64,000 bases of DNA from Pseudomonas monsensis. GTDB lineage: Bacteria; Pseudomonadota; Gammaproteobacteria; Pseudomonadales; Pseudomonadaceae. Of this stretch, positions 11,809 through 18,902 are shown one piece after another. The stretch lies in contig NZ_CP077087.1 of NCBI RefSeq assembly GCF_014268495.2, forward strand, positions 1,057,501 to 1,121,500. The letters are read 5' to 3'. A program made the translations under genes and the position numbers. The notes under the pieces were generated by a model that was not told the origin of the DNA, made no database searches, and saw nothing but the letters and a program-made list of their open reading frames with translations. Within the stretch, counting starts at the first letter, position 1. Each line of letters opens with the position of its first letter.

Positions 11809-13073
11809 AGTTGTTCAAACCTGGCAGCCGCCCAACCCTGGGTTCGGTGATTGGCCGAGGGCATTTGATTGTCGCGCTGGTAGGTGTGGCGATGGCCAGT
11901 GTGTCGCTGACCTTTCTCGGCGTGCTGGCGTTGCGGGTCTACGCCGACCACAACCTGCACCTGATCGCCCGCTCGATCAGTTACACCGTCGAGGCGGCCG
12001 TCGTCTTCAACGACAAGTCTGCCGCAACCGAAGCGCTGGCCTTGATCGCCTCCACCGAAGAGGTGGCAGATGCTCAGGTGCTGGACGCGACAGGCCAGTT
12101 GCTCGCCCATTGGCAGCGTCCGGAAAACGGTCTGTTCTCCGGTTTGGAAATGCAAATTGCCCGCGCCGTACTGGAGCGGCCGATCAACCTGCCGATCCTG
12201 CATCAGGATCGGGAGATCGGTCATATTCTGCTCACCGGTCACGGCGGTAGCCTGATGCGGTTTCTGTTGAGCGGTCTGGCCGGGATTTTTCTGTGTACCG
12301 CGATCAGTGCCTGGGTGGCGCTGTACCTGGCGCGTCGACAGTTGCGTGCGATCACCGGCCCGTTGCGCCGCCTCGCCGATGTAGCCCACGCCGCTCGCAG
12401 CGAACGGGCACTGGATCGCCGCGTACCGCCGGCGCAGATCGCCGAACTGGACAACCTCGGCAATGACTTCAACGCTTTGCTCGGCGAACTCGAATCCTGG
12501 CAAAGCCACCTGCAAAGCGAAAACGAAACCCTTGCCCACCAGGCCAGCCACGACAGCCTCACTGGCCTGCCGAACCGTGCCTTTTTCGAGGGCCGTCTGA
12601 TTCGGGCCTTGCGCAATGCCGGCAAGCTCAACGAGCGGGTGGCGGTGCTGTTTCTCGACAGTGATCGCTTCAAAGGCATCAATGACAACTTCGGTCATGC
12701 TGCCGGCGACGCGGTGTTGGTGGCGATCGCTAACCGGGTCCGCGCGCAACTGCGTGAAGAGGATCTGGTCGCGCGTCTGGGCGGTGACGAGTTCGCCGTG
12801 TTGCTCACTCCGCTGCACAGGATCGAAGACGCCGAGCGCATTGGCGACAAGATCCTCGCCAGCATGGACATGCCGATTGCGCTGCCGGGCGAAACCAGTG
12901 TCGTGACTTCGCTCAGTATCGGCATCGCGGTTTATCCCGACCATGGCGCCACACCCGGTGCGCTGCTAAATGCCGCTGACGCGGCGATGTATCAGGCCAA
13001 GCGCCTGTCACGTGGCGCCCAATTCACGGCCGGGTCGGAGCACCCGGCCGATCCCATTCAAACCAGGAGCTAA
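11805..13073 (+). CDS. yfiN: YfiN, membrane diguanylate cyclase (HAMP-GGDEF)
   Basis: YfiN makes cyclic-di-GMP from two GTP and is the output of the Yfi system, promoting biofilm and small-colony growth. The 422-residue protein has a transmembrane helix near 20-45, a periplasmic PAS-like section, a second helix near 148-172, a HAMP linker, and a GGDEF domain from about 240. The catalytic motif is GGDEF at 326-330. The inhibitory RxxD site (R317-D320) lies exactly five residues upstream, so product inhibition should operate. It is translationally coupled to yfiR and sits four bases before yfiB. Confidence 0.93.
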   Translation: MKLFKPGSRPTLGSVIGRGHLIVALVGVAMASVSLTFLGVLALRVYADHNLHLIARSISYTVEAAVVFNDKSAATEALALIASTEEVADAQVLDATGQLLAHWQRPENGLFSGLEMQIARAVLERPINLPILHQDREIGHILLTGHGGSLMRFLLSGLAGIFLCTAISAWVALYLARRQLRAITGPLRRLADVAHAARSERALDRRVPPAQIAELDNLGNDFNALLGELESWQSHLQSENETLAHQASHDSLTGLPNRAFFEGRLIRALRNAGKLNERVAVLFLDSDRFKGINDNFGHAAGDAVLVAIANRVRAQLREEDLVARLGGDEFAVLLTPLHRIEDAERIGDKILASMDMPIALPGETSVVTSLSIGIAVYPDHGATPGALLNAADAAMYQAKRLSRGAQFTAGSEHPADPIQTRS

Positions 13074-13077
13074 TCCC

Positions 13078-13572
13078 GTGTTCAAACTTCCCGTTCGATT
13101 GTTTTCCGCCGTGTTGCTGATGGCCCTACTGGCCCTGACCGGCTGCCAGACCGCCCCGCAAAAAGGCCTGACCCCGGCACAAGTCGCGGTACTCAAACAA
13201 CAGGGCTTTGAGCTGACCGATGAGGGCTGGGAGTTTGGCCTGTCCGGCAAGGTGCTGTTTGGCAGCGACGTCGAAAGCCTGAACAGCCAGAGCACGGAAA
13301 TCGTCGAGCGCATCGGCAAGGCCTTGCTGGGCGTCGGCATCGAGCGGGTGCGGGTCGATGGCCACACCGATGCGTCGGGCAAGGAAGCCTACAACCAGCA
13401 ACTGTCGCTGCGTCGTGCGAAAAGTGTCGCCAACGTCTTGCTCACAGTCGGCATGAAGCAAGAAAACATCCAGCTGCAGGGCCTGGGCAGCAAGGAGCCA
13501 GTGGCGTCCAACGATACGGCGGCCGGTCGCACGGAAAACCGCCGGGTCTCGATTGTGGTCAGCGCCGACTAG
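13078..13572 (+). CDS. yfiB: YfiB, OmpA-like outer-membrane lipoprotein
   Basis: YfiB sequesters YfiR at the outer membrane and so releases YfiN. The 164-residue protein starts with GTG at 13078 behind AGGAG, has a lipobox LALTGC with Cys23, and carries a C-terminal OmpA peptidoglycan-binding domain (DGHTDASGKEAYNQQLSLRRA). A longer frame from 12970 overlaps yfiN and is rejected because it would bury the lipoprotein signal. The stop codon lies in a 16-base palindrome shared with the tail of a lysR fragment on the other strand. Confidence 0.92.
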   Translation: MFKLPVRLFSAVLLMALLALTGCQTAPQKGLTPAQVAVLKQQGFELTDEGWEFGLSGKVLFGSDVESLNSQSTEIVERIGKALLGVGIERVRVDGHTDASGKEAYNQQLSLRRAKSVANVLLTVGMKQENIQLQGLGSKEPVASNDTAAGRTENRRVSIVVSAD

Positions 13573-13706
13573 TCGGCGAACCGCATCTCCCGAGTTTGCC
13601 CCATCAGCAGACCCTTATTGCGCTGGGGCACCTCGCGGAAGTCATCCCACAACAGGGTAATCCGCTTCAACTTCCTGAGATCCGTCCGCTGGTGCATCCA
13701 GAACTT
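13569..13706 (-). pseudogene. LysR C-terminal fragment, copy A (module boundary)
   Basis: Read on the minus strand this encodes about 45 residues ending LLMGQTREMRFAD and a stop. It is a diverged copy of the C-terminus of the intact LysR gene at 18890-19837, which ends LLMGQTREMQFAD. Similarity stops at the FW of QFW/KFW, so everything upstream of the last 45 codons is missing. It directly abuts yfiB and marks the left edge of the first toxin module. Confidence 0.85.
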
Positions 13707-13819
13707 CAAGGAGCTCAGGTTCATTCAATGATTACGGGGGGGAACCGCCGTCGGTATTCTTGAAGTTCGACCTTTTGTTAAACCACGGTCGACAATCCTT
13801 TTTTATGTGCCGGCTGTCG
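13707..13819. other. Spacer after toxin module 1, repeated after module 2
   Basis: The spacer is nearly identical to 16385-16497. It holds a run of seven G (13736-13742) and an inverted repeat TCGACC-N14-GGTCGA (13767-13792). The inverted repeat may end transcription of the minus-strand module, although no T-run follows it. Confidence 0.5.
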
Positions 13820-14296
13820 CTACAGCACAGCATCTCTATCATTCAACGCGATTTCGATCACCTGCTCTGGGGATAGTCTCTGCGAATAATTTATATCGTT
13901 GAAGTATTCGTTCGGCCAGAAAATCAAATCGGATACGCGCTCATTGGGAATGTTGATTGCCAGCATGCTCAACCAAAAATCAATCTCATGTTCGGCGCCA
14001 TCGCACTCCATCACCCTTCGGGCCAGTTCTATAAGCTCACGCTTCGTTACATCTGCCACGCGCCGTTCAAACGGTGTTGCTAAGACCTTGCGAACCCATG
14101 TGTCATGGTCCTGGCCTCCATAAATGCCTTGAAAGTCGATGAACTCATGCTCGGTCATGGCTTGCCGATTGAAAGCGGCCAATTGCTCCCGAGTTTGTTC
14201 TCGATGTCCGCAATCAATTTGTTCAGACAGTTCTGTCAGCCGAGCGACCAAAGACTCATCCAGCGACGGGGGCATTAAATCAGGGCGAAGTCCCAT
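13820..14296 (-). CDS. Small soluble protein, third gene of toxin module 1 (possible immunity protein)
   Basis: I do not recognise the family. The 158-residue product is acidic, without signal peptide or membrane segment. Notable stretches are FIDFQGIYGGQDHDTWVRK and the C-terminal LSPEQVIEIALNDRDAVL. Its counterpart at 16498-16974 has the same length and is largely the same protein, with changes scattered through it. The start at 14296 (MGLRPDLMPP) follows GAGAG and matches the start of the second copy. It is last in a toxin, DUF6572, third-gene order, so a second immunity or accessory role is an inference from position. Confidence 0.6.
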   Translation of the reverse strand: MGLRPDLMPPSLDESLVARLTELSEQIDCGHREQTREQLAAFNRQAMTEHEFIDFQGIYGGQDHDTWVRKVLATPFERRVADVTKRELIELARRVMECDGAEHEIDFWLSMLAINIPNERVSDLIFWPNEYFNDINYSQRLSPEQVIEIALNDRDAVL

Positions 14297-14318
14297 ATGT
14301 TCTCTCACAGTCCATTGA

Positions 14319-14378
14319 TTATTCTTTGAATCCCGGCAAGCCTAGAGCGGCACGCCATTCTTCGAGCATTCGGGTCAT
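14319..14378 (-). pseudogene. Possible 19-codon remnant between module 1 genes
   Basis: ATG to TAA encodes a short peptide rich in W, R, L and G (MTRMLEEWRAALGLPGFKE). It sits between the DUF6572-like gene and the third gene of module 1, and has no counterpart in module 2. It may be the end of a lost toxin or immunity gene. It is very short and could be chance. Confidence 0.2.
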
Positions 14379-14380
14379 GC

Positions 14381-14737
14381 CTACATGCCCCGTATCGCCT
14401 CATTCTCATCAAGCACAAACTCTAGCCCGATACCCACCTCTTTCAGCACCGCAGCAGCGCGATCAATAAAGAGCTCGCCTTGCTCTGGCAGCTCATACAA
14501 TCCGTTGATGCGGATGATGGGGTGCTTCCCGAGTGCATTAGGTATTTCGGTGTAGATCTCGCCGCTCTCGATGAATGCAACGTAGGTGTTGAGCTTGTCT
14601 TGAAGCAATTGCAGGTGCTCGCCTTGCTCAGCTTTTTCACCCCATTCAAGGTGGTCAGAGACATACAACACTACGTTGTCAGGCTCCAAAGTAGGGATTG
14701 CCCAGATATCGATTACCTGCGAATTCGTGATGGACAT
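14381..14737 (-). CDS. DUF6572-like protein, probable immunity protein for toxin 1
   Basis: The 118-residue soluble protein has the pattern of the DUF6572 family: an N-terminal strand, then SDHLEWG, a LLQDKLNTYVAFIESGEI core and a C-terminal FVLDENEA strand. It begins 10 bases after the toxin stop, with its AAGGAG ribosome site overlapping the toxin end. Toxin and partner are therefore co-translated, as is usual for immunity genes. Its paralogue at 17018-17374 differs by scattered changes, in step with the diverged toxin C-termini. Family assignment is from memory of the pattern; the immunity role is inferred from position. Confidence 0.65.
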   Translation of the reverse strand: MSITNSQVIDIWAIPTLEPDNVVLYVSDHLEWGEKAEQGEHLQLLQDKLNTYVAFIESGEIYTEIPNALGKHPIIRINGLYELPEQGELFIDRAAAVLKEVGIGLEFVLDENEAIRGM

Positions 14738-14747
14738 GTCTGCTCCT

Positions 14748-15995
14748 TCAGGGCTTGGGTCGAACGATTTCGACTCTGGTTGGTGGAATTACTGTTCCAC
14801 TGGGAAAGCCCGGTTTCCCTTTGCCGACGACAACAGCGCCGCTTTCTTCAATCTCTGGATACGCTAGTTTTTGGTTGCGGGTCAGCGGCGCTGTTTCTGA
14901 CGATTTGCATTCGATACAGGAGATATTGCCGTCAGCATCACGTCCTAGCATATCGAACCTGGTGCGCACTCCGCTTTTGGTCTTGGCTGTCACTTCTCTG
15001 CCCACCTCCGGTGTGTTTGCCCGTAGCTCGCGTTCCTTTTGATCTTCGAAGGCCTTGCCTTTCTCCTTGTTCTTCTCCAACTGTGTACTGAACACAATGT
15101 AGATCGGCTCGATCCCAGAGTCAGGGAACCAGATAATCGCATCCTGGAACTCAGGAGGATGTGCAGGGTTTGCCAACACCGTGTCAGACCGTGCTGTCGG
15201 CGGATACACCCAGGCAGATGGCAACTGTGGGGCACCTTCAAGTGCAGGAATACCCAGTACACCGTCACCACTTTCTGTTGGCGTCCACGTCAGGCCAATT
15301 CCGTTGCCAATGTCAGCAACGTATTTCTCCCCGACCTTCTCGCCCCTGATGACTGGAACGTTTTCCCATTCCGGTTTACCACCCGTGTAGAAGCCATAAA
15401 CGTCAACGGAGCCGTCCGGCAACGTCTTCACGTTGAAACGGACACGAGAGCGGCCAGTTTCAAGTGTTGCGTACTGATCGTTCGTGTAGAAGGCGCTGTC
15501 TGGGGAAATGCGGGTGTTTGGTATCAGCATCCCAACCATGCCCGTTACGAAACCCGCAGCAACCACACTTGTTCCTGTCAGTAGACCCAGTGACAGTGAC
15601 CCGCCAAGACGTTGAGCAATTGCACTGCCGTTGGCAGACCCCGCCACCAGTTGCAGTGGAGTGCCTTGTGCTGTGATTGCTGCGCCGGTGCCAAGCACAG
15701 CCCACAGTCCGTATTCGGCCAGTTTTTCAACAGGTACAAACCCGGATGGGTTGTTGTGATTGATCACGCCGTCGGGAAGGTTGCAACTCTTGGCAAAGAC
15801 GCATCCGCGTGGTGCCACTTCATCCCGCTTTTTAATCGCATTCCTGCGTGCGTCCGCTTCCCGCTCGTTCCTTTCGTTCGCCGTCACTGTTCTGCCCCAA
15901 GCGGCCTGCACTGCCTCTGTCGCCTCTGCATGTCGCCTGTTGCTGTCTATCCCGTTACATCCTCGATAATTCGGGAACAGGTTTTCAACCGCCAT
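14748..15995 (-). CDS. S-type pyocin-domain toxin with PD-(D/E)xK-like nuclease tip (module 1)
   Basis: This is a 415-residue predicted bacteriocin or effector. Residues 20-65 are highly charged and helical, 96-158 are hydrophobic and Gly/Ala-rich (membrane-active or chaperoned), and 261-303 match the pyocin S translocation domain (AWVYPPT, HPPEFQDAIIWFP, DSGIEPIYIV). The C-terminal about 110 residues form the toxin. D348, then E362-C-K364 after 13 residues, and Q375 fit a PD-(D/E)xK nuclease core. It lacks the long receptor-binding region of classical S pyocins and any PAAR motif, so the delivery route is open. The start follows AAGGGA. Residues 1-297 are identical to toxin 2. Confidence 0.75.
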   Translation of the reverse strand: MAVENLFPNYRGCNGIDSNRRHAEATEAVQAAWGRTVTANERNEREADARRNAIKKRDEVAPRGCVFAKSCNLPDGVINHNNPSGFVPVEKLAEYGLWAVLGTGAAITAQGTPLQLVAGSANGSAIAQRLGGSLSLGLLTGTSVVAAGFVTGMVGMLIPNTRISPDSAFYTNDQYATLETGRSRVRFNVKTLPDGSVDVYGFYTGGKPEWENVPVIRGEKVGEKYVADIGNGIGLTWTPTESGDGVLGIPALEGAPQLPSAWVYPPTARSDTVLANPAHPPEFQDAIIWFPDSGIEPIYIVFSTQLEKNKEKGKAFEDQKERELRANTPEVGREVTAKTKSGVRTRFDMLGRDADGNISCIECKSSETAPLTRNQKLAYPEIEESGAVVVGKGKPGFPSGTVIPPTRVEIVRPKP

Positions 15996-16259
15996 AACAT
16001 CCCTTGTGCAAATTGGCGATCCTTCGCCATTGAAGTGCGACAGGACGCTACTCCAAGGGTGTTTGGCGTGTATGTAGGGCGCTTCCCAAAGTTCTGAAAA
16101 ATCTTCAGAGGCTGCTTGAGTGGTTTGATTTCATTGCGGGGGGGGGCGGAAGTGCAGGGGGGACCGGTTGCGTATCAAACAGAGATACAAACGACTGAAG
16201 GCTGTAGAGCACGTTACGAATCCGCAGCCTTATTCCTTGAAAGTTTTTAGTCAGCGAAC
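15118..16259. repeat. 1142-bp direct repeat, copy 1
   Basis: By eye this is identical to 17761-18902 (offset 2643). It covers the first 293 codons of the toxin, its 5' region and the start of the lysR tail. It ends where the lysR tails differ (GAACC versus GAACT). Such identity next to diverged flanks implies a recent duplication or gene conversion. Confidence 0.9.
15996..16246 (-). promoter_or_regulatory. Upstream region of toxin 1 with G9 tract and inverted repeat
   Basis: This roughly 250-base leader of the minus-strand toxin holds a nine-base homopolymer (G on the plus strand, 16138-16146) and an inverted repeat GTATC-N7-GATAC (16172-16188). The identical elements precede toxin 2. No LexA box or pyocin P-box was recognised by eye. 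The homopolymer could slip, but it lies outside the coding region. Confidence 0.4.
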
Positions 16260-16384
16260 CGCATCTCCCGAGTTTGCCCCATCAGCAGACCCTTATTGCG
16301 CTGGGGCACCTCGCGGAAGTCATCCCACAACAGGGTGATCCGCTTCAACTTCCTGAGATCCGCCCGGCGGTGCATCCAGAACTT
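16247..16384 (-). pseudogene. LysR C-terminal fragment, copy B (boundary between toxin modules)
   Basis: This minus-strand fragment encodes the last about 45 LysR residues (KFWMHRRADLRKLKR onward, ending MGQTREMRFAD). It is almost the same as copy A at 13569-13706 and differs more from the intact gene at 18890. It carries TAA like the intact gene, whereas copy A carries TAG. Confidence 0.85.
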
Positions 16385-16497
16385 CAAGGAGCTCAGGTTC
16401 ATTCAATGATTACGGGGGGGAACCGCCGTCGGTATTCTTGAAGTTCGACCTTTTGTTAAACCACGGTCGACAATCCTTTTGTATGTGCCGGCTGTCG

Positions 16498-16974
16498 CTA
16501 CAGCACAGCATCTCTATCATTCAACGCGATTTCGATCACTTGCTCTGGGGATAGTCGCTGTGGGTAATCTGCTTCATCGAAGTATTCGTCTGGCCAGAAG
16601 ATCAGATCGGATATGCGTTCATTGGGTATGTTGATTGCCAACATGCTCAACCAGAACTCGACTTCATGGTCAGCGCCAACACCCTCCATGACCCTTCGAG
16701 CCAACTCAACCAACTCTTGCTTGGTCACGTCTGCCACGCGCCGTTCAAACGGTGTTGCTAAGACCTTGCGAACCCATGTGTCGTGAGATTGCCCGCCATA
16801 GATTCCCTGAAAGTCGATGAACTCAAGTGCGGTCATTGCTTCCCGGTTGAATGCTGCCACCTGACTCTGGGTTTGTTCTTCGTGCCCGCAATCAATTTCT
16901 TCTGCAAGCATCGTCAATCGAGCAACCAAGGGTTCATCCAGCACCGGTGGCATTAAGTCAGGGCGAAGCTTCAT
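16498..16974 (-). CDS. Small soluble protein, third gene of toxin module 2 (possible immunity protein)
   Basis: This 158-residue paralogue of the product of 13820-14296 has the same ends (MKLRPDLMPP at the start, LSPEQVIEIALNDRDAVL at the end), with most changes in residues 20-60 and 90-130. The start at 16974 has a clear AAGGAG; an upstream in-frame ATG at 16992 lacks one. No family is recognised. It lies 43 bases after the DUF6572-like gene, on the same transcript as toxin 2. Confidence 0.6.
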   Translation of the reverse strand: MKLRPDLMPPVLDEPLVARLTMLAEEIDCGHEEQTQSQVAAFNREAMTALEFIDFQGIYGGQSHDTWVRKVLATPFERRVADVTKQELVELARRVMEGVGADHEVEFWLSMLAINIPNERISDLIFWPDEYFDEADYPQRLSPEQVIEIALNDRDAVL

Positions 16975-17017
16975 AGTTTTCTCCTTGAGCAATCCGCTAG
17001 CCTTTGGACACGGGTAG

Positions 17018-17374
17018 TCACATTTTGCGAATTTTCTCGCTTTCTTTCAGCACGAACTCAAAGCCGATACCTGCACCTTTCAGAAGGTCAGTGACTCGGT
17101 CTACAAAGGTTTCGCCTTGTGCTGGCAGCTCATACAAACCGTTAACTCGGATGATTGGTAGCTTGTCTTTCGCTGGCGGGTAGCTTTCCAGCAGCTCTCC
17201 GCTCTCAATGAAAGCAACGTAGCTGTTGATCTTTTCTTGAAGCAGTAGCAGGTGTTCGCCTTGTTGCGCTTTATCACCCCACTCAAGGTGGTCAGTGATT
17301 ACCAAAATAACGTTTTCAGGCTCCCACTCGGGCACCGCAATAATATCGACGACTTTTGTTTCGGTGATGGACAT
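17018..17374 (-). CDS. DUF6572-like protein, probable immunity protein for toxin 2
   Basis: This 118-residue paralogue of the product of 14381-14737 shares the TDHLEWG and LLQEKINSYVAFIESGEL core. The start at 17374 (MSITETK) follows GAGGGAG, which lies in the end of the toxin 2 gene. A longer frame from 17416 is rejected because the copy in module 1 starts at the same MSIT. Its differences from the first copy suggest that it is specific for the diverged tip of toxin 2. Confidence 0.65.
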   Translation of the reverse strand: MSITETKVVDIIAVPEWEPENVILVITDHLEWGDKAQQGEHLLLLQEKINSYVAFIESGELLESYPPAKDKLPIIRVNGLYELPAQGETFVDRVTDLLKGAGIGFEFVLKESEKIRKM

Positions 17375-17384
17375 GTCTGCTCCC

Positions 17385-18638
17385 TCAGAGGGTTGGGTCG
17401 GGTCGAATGATGTCAATTCTTGTAGGTGGAATTCTGGTGCCTCCGGGGAAGCCGGGTTTTCCTTTACCTACAACCGTACCCCCCGTTTTCTCAATTTCAG
17501 AAAAGGCCGATTTCTGATTCTTGGTCAATGGCGCTGTATCGGATGATTTGCATTCGACACATGAGATTTCACCGTCAGCGTCTCGCCCAATAATATCAAC
17601 TCGGGTTTTAACTCCGTTGTCGGCTTTAATTGTAATCTCGCGGGCTGCCTCGGGTCTGGTTTTGCTGTACTCCTCGAAGGATTCGTCTTCGTACTCTTTG
17701 CCTCTCTGCTTGTTCTTTTGCAGTTGCGTGCTAAGCACAATGTAGAGTGGCTCAATGCCCGAGTCAGGGAACCAGATAATCGCATCCTGGAACTCAGGAG
17801 GATGTGCAGGGTTTGCCAACACCGTGTCAGACCGTGCTGTCGGCGGATACACCCAGGCAGATGGCAACTGTGGGGCACCTTCAAGTGCAGGAATACCCAG
17901 TACACCGTCACCACTTTCTGTTGGCGTCCACGTCAGGCCAATTCCGTTGCCAATGTCAGCAACGTATTTCTCCCCGACCTTCTCGCCCCTGATGACTGGA
18001 ACGTTTTCCCATTCCGGTTTACCACCCGTGTAGAAGCCATAAACGTCAACGGAGCCGTCCGGCAACGTCTTCACGTTGAAACGGACACGAGAGCGGCCAG
18101 TTTCAAGTGTTGCGTACTGATCGTTCGTGTAGAAGGCGCTGTCTGGGGAAATGCGGGTGTTTGGTATCAGCATCCCAACCATGCCCGTTACGAAACCCGC
18201 AGCAACCACACTTGTTCCTGTCAGTAGACCCAGTGACAGTGACCCGCCAAGACGTTGAGCAATTGCACTGCCGTTGGCAGACCCCGCCACCAGTTGCAGT
18301 GGAGTGCCTTGTGCTGTGATTGCTGCGCCGGTGCCAAGCACAGCCCACAGTCCGTATTCGGCCAGTTTTTCAACAGGTACAAACCCGGATGGGTTGTTGT
18401 GATTGATCACGCCGTCGGGAAGGTTGCAACTCTTGGCAAAGACGCATCCGCGTGGTGCCACTTCATCCCGCTTTTTAATCGCATTCCTGCGTGCGTCCGC
18501 TTCCCGCTCGTTCCTTTCGTTCGCCGTCACTGTTCTGCCCCAAGCGGCCTGCACTGCCTCTGTCGCCTCTGCATGTCGCCTGTTGCTGTCTATCCCGTTA
18601 CATCCTCGATAATTCGGGAACAGGTTTTCAACCGCCAT
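17385..18638 (-). CDS. S-type pyocin-domain toxin with PD-(D/E)xK-like nuclease tip (module 2)
   Basis: This 417-residue toxin is identical to toxin 1 over residues 1-297 and diverged afterwards. The nuclease-like core is kept at the same positions: D348, E362-C-K364 and the following NQK. The linker (304-332) and the surface around the core differ, which would fit a specificity change. Between the identical trunk and the tip there is no frameshift, so both toxins look intact. It is first in a three-gene minus-strand unit ending near 16498, and its promoter region (18639-18889) is the same as that of toxin 1. Confidence 0.75.
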   Translation of the reverse strand: MAVENLFPNYRGCNGIDSNRRHAEATEAVQAAWGRTVTANERNEREADARRNAIKKRDEVAPRGCVFAKSCNLPDGVINHNNPSGFVPVEKLAEYGLWAVLGTGAAITAQGTPLQLVAGSANGSAIAQRLGGSLSLGLLTGTSVVAAGFVTGMVGMLIPNTRISPDSAFYTNDQYATLETGRSRVRFNVKTLPDGSVDVYGFYTGGKPEWENVPVIRGEKVGEKYVADIGNGIGLTWTPTESGDGVLGIPALEGAPQLPSAWVYPPTARSDTVLANPAHPPEFQDAIIWFPDSGIEPLYIVLSTQLQKNKQRGKEYEDESFEEYSKTRPEAAREITIKADNGVKTRVDIIGRDADGEISCVECKSSDTAPLTKNQKSAFSEIEKTGGTVVGKGKPGFPGGTRIPPTRIDIIRPDPTL

Positions 18639-18902
18639 AACATCCCTTGTGCAAATTGGCGATCCTTCGCCATTGAAGTGCGACAGGACGCTACTCCAAG
18701 GGTGTTTGGCGTGTATGTAGGGCGCTTCCCAAAGTTCTGAAAAATCTTCAGAGGCTGCTTGAGTGGTTTGATTTCATTGCGGGGGGGGGCGGAAGTGCAG
18801 GGGGGACCGGTTGCGTATCAAACAGAGATACAAACGACTGAAGGCTGTAGAGCACGTTACGAATCCGCAGCCTTATTCCTTGAAAGTTTTTAGTCAGCGA
18901 AC
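17761..18902. repeat. 1142-bp direct repeat, copy 2
   Basis: This is the second copy of the segment at 15118-16259, including the toxin trunk, the G9 tract (18781-18789), the inverted repeat GTATC-N7-GATAC (18815-18831) and the first bases of the intact lysR 3' end. Confidence 0.9.

Noticed and set aside
14748..18638. PAAR- or Rhs-type type VI effector
   Set aside because: No PAAR motif, YD repeats or nearby vgrG/hcp gene was seen; the pyocin-S domain is the supported assignment.
13569..18902. Prophage or integrative element carrying the toxins
   Set aside because: No integrase, transposase, tRNA attachment site, phage structural or lysis gene is seen. The boundaries are lysR fragments.
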